NCBI GenBank assembly: GCA_000818945.1
Contig: KN805370.1
Coordinates: 446,111-510,110, forward strand
Direction of reading: 5' to 3'
DNA length: 64,000 nucleotides
Source: Schizochytrium sp. CCTCC M209059
Taxonomy: Eukaryota > Sar > Bigyra > Thraustochytrida > Thraustochytriidae
Position 1 is the stretch's first letter, and the number at the start of each line of letters is the position of its first letter. Shown here one piece after another: positions 18,501 through 27,035 of the stretch. The translations under genes were made by a program, and so were the position numbers. Under the pieces are notes generated by a model that was not told the origin of the DNA, searched no databases, and saw only the letters and a list, made by a program, of their open reading frames with translations.

Positions 18501-19803
18501 GGTCGGCAAAGAGATCGTCGCGGCCATGCGCGCTCATCTCAGAAGTGAAAGCGTACAGGAGAACGCATGCGGAGCTCTTTTGAATCTCGCAGCTAATAAT
18601 GATCGCAACTGTTTGATCCTCGGGCAAGAGCTCGAGGTCGGCAAAGAGATCGTCGCGGCCATGCGCGCTCATCTCAGAAGTGAAAGCGTACAGGAGAACG
18701 CATGCGGAGCTCTTTTGAATCTCGCAGCTAATAATGATCGCAACTGTTTGATCCTCGGGCAAGAGCTCGAGGTCGGCAAAGAGATCGTCGCGGCCATGCG
18801 CGCTCATCTCAGAAGTGAAAGCGTACAGGAGAACGCATGCGGAGCTCTTTTGAATCTCGCAGCTAATAATGATCGCAACTGTTTGATCCTCGGGCAAGAG
18901 CTCGAGGTCGGCAAAGAGATCGTCGCGGCCATGCGCGCTCATCTCAGAAGTGAAAGCGTACAGGAGAACGCATGCGGAGCTCTTTTGAATCTCGCAGCTA
19001 ATAATGATCGCAACTGTTTGATCCTCGGGCAAGAGCTCGAGGTCGGCAAAGAGATCGTCGCGGCCATGCGCGCTCATCTCAGAAGTGAAAGCGTACAGGA
19101 GAACGCATGCGGAGCTCTTTTGAATCTCGCAGCTAATAATGATCGCAACTGTTTGATCCTCGGGCAAGAGCTCGAGGTCGGCAAAGAGATCGTCGCGGCC
19201 ATGCGCGCTCATTCCAGAAGTGAAACCGTGCAGAAGAACGCATGCGGAACTCTTTCCAGTCTCGCAGCTAACAATGATCGCAACAGGGTGATTCTCGGGC
19301 AAGAGCTCAAGGTCGGCAAAGAGATCGTCGCGGCCATGCGCGCTCATCTCAGAAGTGAAAGCGTACAGGAGAACGCATGCGGAGCTCTTTTGAATCTCGC
19401 AGCTAATAATGATCGCAACTGTTTGATCCTCGGGCAAGAGCTCGAGGTCGGCAAAGAGATCGTCGCGGCCATGCGCGCTCATTCCAGAAGTGAAACCGTG
19501 CAGAAGAACGCATGCGGAGCTCTTTCCAATCTCGCATCTAACAATGATCGCAACTGTTTGATCCTCGGGCAAGAGCTCGAGGTCGGCAAAGAGATCGTCG
19601 CGGCCATGCGCGCTCATCCCAGAAGTGAACCCGTGCAGAAGAAAGCATGCGGAGCTTTTTATAATCTTGCTTTCAACTCGTCCGTCAAAGCTATACTCCG
19701 AAGACAGGGCGCAGAGGAGGCAGTACAGCGCACTTGTGAGCGCTTTCCAACACTTCCAATTGCTAGAAACGCAAAGGCAATCCTCCGTAGTGGCTCTAGC
19801 TAA
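15049..19803 (+). CDS. Helical-bundle / TKL-like protein kinase / ARM-repeat protein
   Basis: 1584 aa, intronless. The ATG at 15049 is the first in frame; the frame extends to a GTG only. The N-terminal helical region is almost the same as in the divergent paralogue. The kinase domain (about 224-490) keeps every key motif: GEGQFG, Lys254, HRD at 351-353, DFG at 372-374, PAYMAPE. It should be an active Ser/Thr-type kinase of the TKL/RIPK-like group. The C-terminal half is a long ARM-type solenoid of 44-45-residue units, many identical to each other (see the repeat entry), ending SVKAILRRQGAEEAVQRTCERFP as in the paralogue. Partner and pathway are unknown. The architecture suggests a sensor or scaffold coupled to a kinase. 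Confidence 0.92.
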   Translation: MDAISGVALVLQLARDGASLLKNAVACKRKAARLKTVLEQIASRLEQLHDADIDTTQLEAELRDLLDLLKPYFGDNARQRLAARARLLFQAKAIRQALTEAEQHLQTCLQLCQLDLQLRQLAGTQQDHEDEALDEEAKDDEDAKNDLVHVLEMLQERGLLHNDPEEVISLLQENPDVDINAVLEGQLGTRRQRRAMERLTRSLVQAEELEAASLSSDQAFIKAPLKVLGEGQFGQVVLGVFRRDDGSEVETAIKRVKPNGRRMQFCEQQALMREAASWNGLEHANIVCLLGTCIIENRFHLIMDKCDMSLDDLLYESEADATLALTLDDKEAVLRGIARGLEYLHGNLIVHRDLKPANILLSRDLGLVKLADFGLATQIQADSSIADTISSVGTPAYMAPEVLQAPIRWTTRADIYAFGIVMWEVYHGKSPFGHSVRTMSDLETRVVSGERPMISDEVDVRLWVVRLMERCWKHDPQDRPRASEILRTFEGHTNVRRSTRLIRGLVSVFSRSRGGRNGVEDPSIELVQGLVRDLSEDTGNFIRTLDTLADILEQECDADAEDVLRAEARSRGIIVSTKRILQHRTDPDILAKALWVLCFALTGPLGTSFRVAAVQEHDLGSIAIEMLQAFRNHEDLQAAACAFVKSVTYDSDRNGVILGQELNVGKEIVATMREHLTNESVMFSACGALRHLAANNDRNKVILGQELEIGKEIVAAMHEHLRNESVQFSACGALSNLAFNDRNCVILGQELEVGKEIVAAMRAHSRSETVQEEACGALLNLAANNDRNRVILGQELKVGKEIVAAMREHLRNESVQFSACGALSNLASNNDRNCVILGQELEVGKEIVAAMREHLRNESVQFSACGALSNLAFNDRNCVILGQELEVGKEIVAAMREHLRNESVQFSACGALSNLAFNDRNCVILGQELEVGKEIVAAMREHLRNESVQFSACGALSNLAFNDRNCVILGQELEVGKEIVAAMREHLRNESVQFSACGALSNLAFNDRNCVILGQELEVGKEIVAAMREHLRNESVQFSACGALSNLAFNDRNCVILGQELEVGKEIVAAMREHLRNESVQFSACGALSNLAFNDRNCVILGQELEVGKEIVAAMRAHPRSETVQKNACGTLSSLAANNDRNKVILGQELEVGKEIVAAMRAHLRSESVQENACGALLNLAANNDRNCLILGQELEVGKEIVAAMRAHLRSESVQENACGALLNLAANNDRNCLILGQELEVGKEIVAAMRAHLRSESVQENACGALLNLAANNDRNCLILGQELEVGKEIVAAMRAHLRSESVQENACGALLNLAANNDRNCLILGQELEVGKEIVAAMRAHLRSESVQENACGALLNLAANNDRNCLILGQELEVGKEIVAAMRAHSRSETVQKNACGTLSSLAANNDRNRVILGQELKVGKEIVAAMRAHLRSESVQENACGALLNLAANNDRNCLILGQELEVGKEIVAAMRAHSRSETVQKNACGALSNLASNNDRNCLILGQELEVGKEIVAAMRAHPRSEPVQKKACGAFYNLAFNSSVKAILRRQGAEEAVQRTCERFPTLPIARNAKAILRSGSS
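17068..19803 (+). repeat. Tandem coding minisatellite of 132/135-bp ARM units
   Basis: Twenty units can be walked by the start of the E/A-H-x-R motif: 17068, 17203, 17335, 17470, then six 132-bp units with the same protein sequence from 17605 to 18396, one at 18397, five 135-bp units of a second type from 18532 to 19206, then 19207, 19342, 19477 and a final partial unit at 19612. Type 1 carries EHLRNESVQF...AFN; type 2 carries AHLRSESVQE...AANN. The half containing ILGQELEVGKEIVAAMR barely changes. Such uniformity means recent unequal crossing-over or gene conversion, and assembly copy number may be uncertain. Confidence 0.95.
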
Positions 19804-20110
19804 CCAAGACGCTGACATTTCCAAGTGTCGCGCTTTCTGCTCCACACAATTTCACAACGTATAAGTTTTCCGTTCCCTGTCGACCAATTGATAACTTTTG
19901 ATAACATATACTTTCCCACATCTGCAATCCTAACCTCTGGCCAACCGAAGTCAGACATCTCTAAAGAGTTTCTGGAGAAATCCAGGTGAAAAGTTGCAAA
20001 TTCATCGACATCAGTCGTCAGTGGCTGGCGGCCAAGGACCTGCATAGATTCACAATTGCTGTATCTATTTTAGGGCTAACTAATGTGAAAGAACAAAGAT
20101 GAAAAGGTTA
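19804..20110. other. Convergent intergenic spacer
   Basis: 307 bp between the stops of the plus-strand ARM kinase and the minus-strand membrane protein. AT-richer than the flanking genes. I see nothing beyond the two 3' flanks. Confidence 0.6.
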
Positions 20111-22474
20111 CTACTGTTTGCGGGTAGAATAGTCGGTAAAAGCGTCGACCGCAGAGACAAAGTTGCCGTCCATGCCATAAAATCCTGCATCGCCATCCTC
20201 ATCGAAGCGCGAATCGTCATCGTCATCGTCATCGTTGTCGTCTTCTTCATGTTCGAGCTCTACATCGGGAATATCGTCCGGATTGAGCATGCTCTGATGG
20301 CTGACCTGACGAATGAGCGAAGAGCGACGTGAGACGGTGTTGTCCCCGCACGAAAGACAAGGATTCACATAGCGAATACCATTCGTCGTCGTCCAGAGAA
20401 GCTTGTGGCGCTTGTAAAATAACTTGTTGGCTTCAATCATGCCCAGCTTGGGCGTGCGCGGATTAACAATGATGCAATCTGAGCAGCGATAGTAACCGTC
20501 ATCGTAAATGTGGTCACCAAATTTCCACGAGTGGTTCGAGGAGCGTCCCGTGCGCACAGACTGAATGAGGGCCCAACGAAAGAGACGTGCGGTGGAGCGG
20601 CCTCGGCACTCGAGCGTATCGAGGTGAAGTGCGACAGCCACAAGACCATTATAGGCGTCGAGGACATAGAGCATGAGCTGAATCGGATCGTAAATGTGCA
20701 TGCAGGCCGCCACCATGACACGTACGAGCGAGCGTGGAAAAAGGCCTGTTTTCTTGACACAAAGAACGAGAAAGAGGGCAAGCGTCACGGGAATGTCAAA
20801 GAGGATGGTTAGCAGGCCTCCCAAAAGAGCAAAGGCTTGCTCAACAATGGCCAGAGGGAACAGGATGATAGGAAGATCGACGATGCCATACACGAGATAC
20901 TTTTGTGCCATCAAGGCACTTGCTGGACTTGAAAGCCAATAGCACATCATCGAGGGCGGAGAGCCAGGCGCACTGAGATCAACCGCATCCCCGAGAAAAC
21001 GGTTCTGCACGCCACGCTGCCAGTGCAGCAGAGGACGATAAACGGAGCAGAACTCTTCGACGGGACGGCAATCCATGACGAGCTGGCGAAAGTAACCCGT
21101 CTTTTCGACGTAAATCTTGGGAAAGTACGAGGTTTGTGCAGGAAAGTCAGAGTGACTAAACGAGCCATAGACACCGGAAAATGCGGTGTGGAGAAGCAGC
21201 GATATGTTAATCAACGCTGCAATGGCCAAGAGAAAGTCCTGGTTGTTGAAGGAACAGCAATTGCAGGGCGTGGGCTCAAATGCGTTGTCAAAATAGTCCA
21301 CGAGGCCGGATGCGGTGTTGTTGTTGTTGGACTGCAAATATGCCTCGCACTCTGTAACGTTGATAGTACAATCGGATGGGAGCATGCATGCAGGGTCTTC
21401 GCCAACAAAAATGTCGGAGACCTCGGCGATGGAAGCCAGCAGGGAAATGAGCACACTCTTGATGGAGAGACTGTAGTCGGTGCGATAATACATGCGAAGA
21501 CTGAGCGACTCGTTGGCATAGAACCGCGCAATGGCCCCGAGAAGGACCGTCTGCGGCGGCATCCACTCTTCGCTTGCAATACCAGCCACGACCACACCTG
21601 CAATGAGACTAATCACGGGCTGATTCAGAACCTGTGAGAAGGAGAGTAGTGTTGACAGCGCAATCACGATGATCGCAATGACGGCATCAAACCAATGATC
21701 TTCGTGACGCTCGGCGAGCCAGTCGTCCCAGACTTCCTTTTCGTGCTTTGGCAAGTCGCTGACGACGGCACGCACAACGCGGCGAGGCGCATTCTCTTCC
21801 CAGTTCATGTAAAAGTAGACCTTTTGATAGGCACTGCAGTATTCCGAGGCGCGAGCACCCTCGTGAGGACGGGCAAACCTGTTTGCCTCGGTCATGACTT
21901 GGTCTAGCTCCCAGAGAAGAACATGTCGGTCCGTGTCGCCATTGATCTCGAGCTCCATATAGTAAATGGGGACGTCGTCGCCGACAGGGTCTTTGGAGTA
22001 AATGTAGAGGGCAAATGGGCGATCCGGCAAGAGGTTGATGAGACTGGTGCCGAGAAGAGACTTCCAAAGACGAAAATCTTCCCACCATGCTGCCTCGCGG
22101 CCGTTGAGCTGGTGCACGGCAGTCTGCAGCAAGTGTCCAAGGGAGCCGTGCGAGTCGCGTCCAAGCACAGTTTCCACGCCGCCATTGAGCACACGCAGTT
22201 TATATCCAGCATACGATTTCGTACCGAACACGACGCCTTCGGTCTGGATGAGCTCCGTGAGGAACCGCTGAAGCCGCCACGGTCTGCGTTTCTTGAGCAG
22301 CTGGTTCGGGTCCTCCGAGTGGTCGAGGCTTCCGCTGGCGAGCTCTTCAATCTTGGTCTCGTCGAGACGGCCAAAGTTGCGCACCTGCCTGTTCGCCTTG
22401 AGGTGGGCTTGCTCCTGCTGCCGCGTCAGGTTGTCCACCTTGAAGTAGCGCGCGTTGCTATTGGACGCCGCCAT
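20111..22474 (-). CDS. Multi-pass membrane protein of unknown family
   Basis: 787 aa from the ATG at 22474. The N-terminal ~270 residues are soluble and charged (YKLRVLNGGVETVLG, FALYIYSKDPVGDD, YFYMNWEENAPRR). Hydrophobic segments follow: FDAVIAIIVIALSTLL, PVISLIAGVVVAGIA, VLISLLASIAEVS, FLLAIAALINISLLLHTA, and a longer pair YGIVDLPIILFPLAIVEQ and FALLGGLLTILFDIPVTLALFLVLCV. Between the membrane segments a Cys-rich loop with NVT and NNT sequons suggests a lumenal or extracellular face. The C-terminal part holds RCSDC and CLSCG pairs (possible metal site), then a poly-Asp tail coded by a CATCGT-type repeat. I do not recognise the family; a channel or transporter-like role is only possible. 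Confidence 0.8.
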   Translation of the reverse strand: MAASNSNARYFKVDNLTRQQEQAHLKANRQVRNFGRLDETKIEELASGSLDHSEDPNQLLKKRRPWRLQRFLTELIQTEGVVFGTKSYAGYKLRVLNGGVETVLGRDSHGSLGHLLQTAVHQLNGREAAWWEDFRLWKSLLGTSLINLLPDRPFALYIYSKDPVGDDVPIYYMELEINGDTDRHVLLWELDQVMTEANRFARPHEGARASEYCSAYQKVYFYMNWEENAPRRVVRAVVSDLPKHEKEVWDDWLAERHEDHWFDAVIAIIVIALSTLLSFSQVLNQPVISLIAGVVVAGIASEEWMPPQTVLLGAIARFYANESLSLRMYYRTDYSLSIKSVLISLLASIAEVSDIFVGEDPACMLPSDCTINVTECEAYLQSNNNNTASGLVDYFDNAFEPTPCNCCSFNNQDFLLAIAALINISLLLHTAFSGVYGSFSHSDFPAQTSYFPKIYVEKTGYFRQLVMDCRPVEEFCSVYRPLLHWQRGVQNRFLGDAVDLSAPGSPPSMMCYWLSSPASALMAQKYLVYGIVDLPIILFPLAIVEQAFALLGGLLTILFDIPVTLALFLVLCVKKTGLFPRSLVRVMVAACMHIYDPIQLMLYVLDAYNGLVAVALHLDTLECRGRSTARLFRWALIQSVRTGRSSNHSWKFGDHIYDDGYYRCSDCIIVNPRTPKLGMIEANKLFYKRHKLLWTTTNGIRYVNPCLSCGDNTVSRRSSLIRQVSHQSMLNPDDIPDVELEHEEDDNDDDDDDDSRFDEDGDAGFYGMDGNFVSAVDAFTDYSTRKQ

Positions 22475-23023
22475 CTTCTTCTCCGCCTATGGCTTTTCCG
22501 GTTTGCAACTTCTTTTGGTCTTCCTCGCGCTCCTGCACGTGCTGGGCGCGCACACTCCGGGTCTGTGTCTTGGATGATGCGGTGCGCCCACTTCGAGGGA
22601 ACCCGGACGGAAGAGTTCCTTCTGCACCCCCCTCTTTTCCAGCTCGATAGATGGAGTAAGCGTGGGGCCAACCTCCCAAGGGGGGGACTTCGCACGTGAA
22701 CAAGGCATTTCTACATTACGAGCGGGACAAAACGAAGGGGCAGAATGGACGATACACGGCAAGATGCACGTCGAACGAAGTAAGCGGCAAGCTTAGAAAG
22801 AGCGAAGAAACTTCCTTCAGAGCCCCCTATAATATTTCGACACTACAGTTCATCCGAGTCTGACATGTGTCGTACGTACAAAGTATACCCGCGAACTGGA
22901 AACGCAAACCACCAAGATCATGAACCCGATTTTCTAAAAGGGTTAGAATACAAGTTTACGAAGATTCGCTTGTGCTCCCCAATTTATAAGGCGACGAGTA
23001 AGTCAAGGACGCTATTTATACAA

Positions 23024-23085
<62 letters not shown>

Positions 23086-23187
23086 TAGTTCTACAATGCA
23101 TAGTAGGCTTTCAAAAAAACTAACAAAAGTAAACATAATGCATGACTTTCTACCAGCATGTGAGTTGGGGTACGGCAGAGAGCAAAA
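22475..23187. other. Intergenic region with (AGCA)15 microsatellite
   Basis: 5' flank of the membrane protein gene and 3' flank of the secreted protein gene. The only clear element is the AGCA tetranucleotide run at 23025-23085. The rest is AT-richer with no supported gene. Confidence 0.6.
23025..23085. repeat. (AGCA)n microsatellite
   Basis: About 15 perfect AGCA units in tandem. The same tetranucleotide recurs at 31276, 33543, 34336, 37417 and 46214. Confidence 0.97.
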
Positions 23188-24426
23188 TTAGTCTCGCGCG
23201 CAGGTGCCGTCGGGCTGAGCTGTAAAGCCATTGTAGCAGGTTTCGACGGTGAAGGAAACCTGGTCGGCGTTTTTGCCCTGGAAACGATCCGTAATGGGCG
23301 AGAGCCCGACGACGCCGTTGCTGTAGCCAGATTGGCCCCACGGGTATCTGATCTGGATCAAGCCGTCCTCGTGAATCAAGAGGGTCAATTGCGGGCGAAT
23401 GGTCGAGGGCTCGTCATAATCCGTGACCTGCGAATAAAAGACCTTGAGGAAAGCAACGCCGTCTTCTTCGCGCTTGCCGATAAAGGTTCGCACGCATCCA
23501 TGGGGCTTGTTTTTCGCAGAGCAGTCCGCCGGCTTCCACTTGGCAAAATATGCACTGACCCGCGGTTGGTTGTAGTGCAGCCGCAGAAGACCGTCGCTGT
23601 CGGCTTTGAGAACATCGTTTTCGCACAGCGAGTCCCTGTCGACGAAAGAGACGAAACCTTGCGGGCTGATGCAAAAGTTTTCCATGACACGGCCATAGAA
23701 CGGAAACTTGAAGCCAATTTCTTCATGCGAGAAGAGCATCGGCTTTGCATCAATGTTTTTGAAGTGATCGTCCTCGGTGGTGCTTGCGAGAGCGTTGGTA
23801 CTGGTTTTCGTGACAATGTAGTCCGTGACCTCTCCCGGTTTGCCAAGTGGCGTAAAGGTGAGGGTAACTTGCTGCTTGCCGAGCTCCATCCGGTTCGCTG
23901 CCTCTGCGGCGCCTCCATCAAACTCTTCGGCGAGGTAATGGCCGGTGATTGCGCATTGGGACAACTGCTCCTTGGTTTTGAAGATCTCGAAACCGCACTT
24001 GACGCACGGTCCATCGACACTCGGCGTGTACAGCGGGTCACAGCTAAGTTCATTCTCGCCGGTGCACATGGGCTGGTTTTTAGCGCCGCAAGGGGAGCAG
24101 GTGAGGCCATCCTTGAGATTCGGGGCGAGACCCGAGTTGCACGGCTGGCTCGTTGCACAAAGCGGCTTGCCTTTGCCTCCACAAGGAACGCACGTGCCAT
24201 CGATGTCGATTGTTGCACCACGGCACGCAAGAGTATTGGGTTCGGGGCAAATGGGCTGCTCACTGCTTCCGCACGGCTGGCATGTACCATCGATGGCAGT
24301 GAGGCCGCCGCGGCAGGGAATTTCGGCTTTGCAAGGCTCACTGTTTTTGAGGCCGCAGGCGTCGCTGGTCGCTACAAGGACAGCAGCGACCATGGCAAGC
24401 AACTTCATCGCGTTAGTGGCGTGCAT
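23188..24426 (-). CDS. Secreted Cys-rich protein with nidogen-like (NIDO/TEM7-type) domain
   Basis: 412 aa from the first in-frame ATG at 24426; an alternative ATG at 24408 starts MKLLAMVAAVLVATSDAC. Either gives a signal peptide with cleavage near the first Cys. Residues ~25-150 hold about five Cys-rich modules with CxPCG-x-x-x-Q/K-P-x-C spacing, each like DGTCQPCGSSEQPIC. The C-terminal domain (FKFPFYGRVMENFCISPQGFVSF, AYFAKW, VAFLKVFYSQV, LLIHEDGLIQIRYPW) looks like the nidogen-like domain of nidogen and plexin-domain-containing (TEM7) proteins. It is probably an extracellular or wall-associated adhesion protein. There is no C-terminal anchor. Confidence 0.8.
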   Translation of the reverse strand: MHATNAMKLLAMVAAVLVATSDACGLKNSEPCKAEIPCRGGLTAIDGTCQPCGSSEQPICPEPNTLACRGATIDIDGTCVPCGGKGKPLCATSQPCNSGLAPNLKDGLTCSPCGAKNQPMCTGENELSCDPLYTPSVDGPCVKCGFEIFKTKEQLSQCAITGHYLAEEFDGGAAEAANRMELGKQQVTLTFTPLGKPGEVTDYIVTKTSTNALASTTEDDHFKNIDAKPMLFSHEEIGFKFPFYGRVMENFCISPQGFVSFVDRDSLCENDVLKADSDGLLRLHYNQPRVSAYFAKWKPADCSAKNKPHGCVRTFIGKREEDGVAFLKVFYSQVTDYDEPSTIRPQLTLLIHEDGLIQIRYPWGQSGYSNGVVGLSPITDRFQGKNADQVSFTVETCYNGFTAQPDGTCARD

Positions 24427-25730
24427 CTTGATCTTGACCTGATTGGACTTGACACCTGACTTGCGTGCTGTAAGTTTTACTTTGCTCTGCTTTGCTTTGT
24501 ATGATCGATTTTTCTCTTGATGTCTTGAGGTTTCGGGTTTGCATTTTAGACCATCGGTCGCTTCAAACGTTTCGTCATCAGACCTTTTCAATTCGGCGAT
24601 TCAAGTCCGATACCAGCAAGAGCATCCAATTCTTCGTCCATCTGCACTCTCCAGCACTAGCATGGGCTAGGGAGTAGTTTCATGTCCCGAGAGAATTCCA
24701 TGCATCTTCGTGTCCAGACATTTATATTACATGACAACTCGGTATATACTGCTCTGAGATCACGGACTTGGGCTGAGCGCACATGACAACATTCAAGGCT
24801 GGCGGGGCGCTCTGCGCCAAGGCGCATGGACACCTGACCCACATACATGATTGTCTCGTATATCCCACTGGAACCCTTTTCCAAGGAGTGGCTCTCTATC
24901 ACGGAGTTGGGGACATACATGATGTCAAGGCGACTTTTTTTTTTTTGTTCTGGGACTTTGCGACCTGTCCGAGGACTCCTGTGTCCTTGGACAAATTACA
25001 ATGGCTGGCCACCAGCGTCCACGCGTGGTTCCGCGAGCGTCCACGCGCGGTCCCATGGGAGGTTGTGTTTGCGCCTTCTCAATGGGGTCGGGCGTAAATG
25101 CAGCTAAGAGAAGAGAGATGGACCCCACCGGACACGGCGCGATTGGGCCCAATCTAGGCGAACCTGAGGGAGTGGCTGTCCTTGAGATTGTTCGGACACA
25201 AATGGGGACGGGCACAAACGCCCGTGGCCCGACGCACGGCGTACACACATTGGACCAGGCTACTCAAGGCTAGGGCGAGGCGGGCCATGTGCGATCTCGA
25301 ATTGGGCCGGATCTTTCGAGATGGGCATCATGTCAAGTTGAGGGGACGTTTACCACCCCATGAACTTAAAGGACACCAGAGGGTACATCGACCAGCCCAC
25401 GTGGGTAGTGTAGGAAAATACCCACCTTGTCAAGTTGAGAGATCAAAGTCTGTGATTGAAGACGATTGATTACCTTGTCAAGCTGCAGAACCTCATTTTA
25501 TGACCGCACAACTTCTATAAAAGATGTGGTCGTAACTTTTCTAAATTTTGCAAGTGGCCGGTGCCACGTTTACCTCGTCAAGTAGGAGCAAATCGTCCGA
25601 TGCAATTCCTGCCGCAGCACAGAGGAAGAATAGAGCTCATCAAGCAGAGAGCCTGGACGCGAAGCATTGCGATTGACCAAAAAAGCAAAATAACTTATGA
25701 TGCGAACCTTGAACGGAGACATCTTGGTAT
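24427..25730. other. Intergenic region, no gene seen
   Basis: 1.3 kb between two minus-strand genes. It contains a run of T at about 24935 and several spaced copies of a TTGTCAAG-type motif between 25330 and 25640. Open frames of up to 107 codons look random and have no recognisable domain. Confidence 0.6.
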
Positions 25731-27035
25731 TCAGCTTTGAAGCTGAAGAATGTTGCGCGCGACAATGTGGCGCATGATCTCATTAGTGCCTTCGAGAATC
25801 TGGTGCACGCGAACGTCGCGAACGTAGCGCTCCGGACTGTTGTTGCCCTGAAGATATCCATACCCGCCGTGCATTTGCAGAGCCTCGTTGCATATCCTGA
25901 AGCCAGCATCGGTGGCAAAGCGTTTGGACATGGCACAGAAGGCCGTTGCATGAGGATCCTTGGCATCCAGCATCTGCGCAGCGTTTCTAACCATGAGACG
26001 TGCAGCATGAAGGTCGGTGGCCATGTCTGCAAGCTTGAATTGGATGCTTTGGTTTTCGCTAAGAGACTTGCCGAATTGCTTGCGGCTTGCAACATATTCG
26101 CGAGTAAGATCAAAGCAGCGCTTGGCAGCGCCAATGCTGCACGTAGCAATGCTGAGACGGCCGCCATCGAGACCCGCCATGGCGAACTTGAAGCCGTGGC
26201 CCTCCTCGCCAATACGGTTCTCGACGGGCACACGACAGTCGTCGAAGAAGACTTGACACGTGGGTTGCGAGTTCCATCCTAGCTTGCGCTCCTGAGCGCC
26301 AAAGCTGAGACCAGGCGTGCCCTTTTCGACAGCCAGACATGAAATTCCTCGCGGGCCTTGGCCTCCTGTGCGCGCCATGACGAGGTAGAGGTCACTGCGG
26401 CCTCCACCAGAAATGAAAGCCTTGGAACCATTGAGAATGTACTCGGTTCCGTCTTCAGAGAGCTCTGCCTTGGTGCTGAGCGAGGATGCATCACTGCCGC
26501 TGCCACTTTCCGTGAGGCAGTAGGAAGCGAATTTGTCCATGGAGCAAAGATCAGGAAGCAAGCGCTGACGCTGTTCGTCCGAGGCAAACTGGTCAATCAT
26601 ACGTGTGACCATATTGTGAATAGTCAGGTAGGCGGTGGTGCTCGGGCAAGCGTAGGCGAGTTCCTCAAAGATGACGGAGCCATCGAGGCGGGACATGCCA
26701 CAGCCTCCCACCTCTGGATCGACAAAGATGCCGGCAAAGCCAAGCTGCGCAGCGTGGCGGAGCACGTCCTCGGGAAGTGTTTTTTCGCGGTCCCAGTCTT
26801 CGGCGAAGGGCGTCATTTCCTGGGCGGCAAAGCTGCGCGCCGTGTCCTGTAGCATGATCTGGTCCTCGTCGAGGCCGTGCCCGTTGTCAAGAACGGAAGA
26901 CCGCGCCGCATCGCTAAAGGCTGCGGCGTGCTGCAGGCGCTGGAGGGGAAGCGTACGCGTTCCGCTGCCGCTCAGCAGCCGCCCGCCCTCGCGCGGGGCC
27001 CAGGTCGCCCCTCGTCGGGCAAGTCTCGTCAACAT
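25731..27035 (-). CDS. ACAD8: Mitochondrial acyl-CoA dehydrogenase, isobutyryl-CoA dehydrogenase-like
   Basis: 434 aa from the first ATG (27035). FAD-dependent oxidation of a branched-chain acyl-CoA, most likely isobutyryl-CoA to methacrylyl-CoA in valine breakdown, passing electrons to ETF in the mitochondrial matrix. The N-terminus is Arg-rich and reads as a transit peptide (MLTRLARRGATW). Family motifs include YCLTESGSGSDASSL, GSKAFISGGG, the basic loop ASRKQFGKSL, and LQMHGGYGYLQ. The catalytic Glu is in HQILEGTNEIMR (about residue 415). Length is close to human ACAD8 (415 aa). Assignment to ACAD8 over short/branched-chain relatives rests on overall resemblance. Confidence 0.88.
   Translation of the reverse strand: MLTRLARRGATWAPREGGRLLSGSGTRTLPLQRLQHAAAFSDAARSSVLDNGHGLDEDQIMLQDTARSFAAQEMTPFAEDWDREKTLPEDVLRHAAQLGFAGIFVDPEVGGCGMSRLDGSVIFEELAYACPSTTAYLTIHNMVTRMIDQFASDEQRQRLLPDLCSMDKFASYCLTESGSGSDASSLSTKAELSEDGTEYILNGSKAFISGGGRSDLYLVMARTGGQGPRGISCLAVEKGTPGLSFGAQERKLGWNSQPTCQVFFDDCRVPVENRIGEEGHGFKFAMAGLDGGRLSIATCSIGAAKRCFDLTREYVASRKQFGKSLSENQSIQFKLADMATDLHAARLMVRNAAQMLDAKDPHATAFCAMSKRFATDAGFRICNEALQMHGGYGYLQGNNSPERYVRDVRVHQILEGTNEIMRHIVARNILQLQS

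Noticed and set aside
16861..19845. 994-codon open frame antisense to the ARM-repeat kinase
   Set aside because: It is the mirror of the repeat array: absence of a stop in one unit is copied to all units. The sense protein has clear kinase and ARM homology; the antisense product has none.
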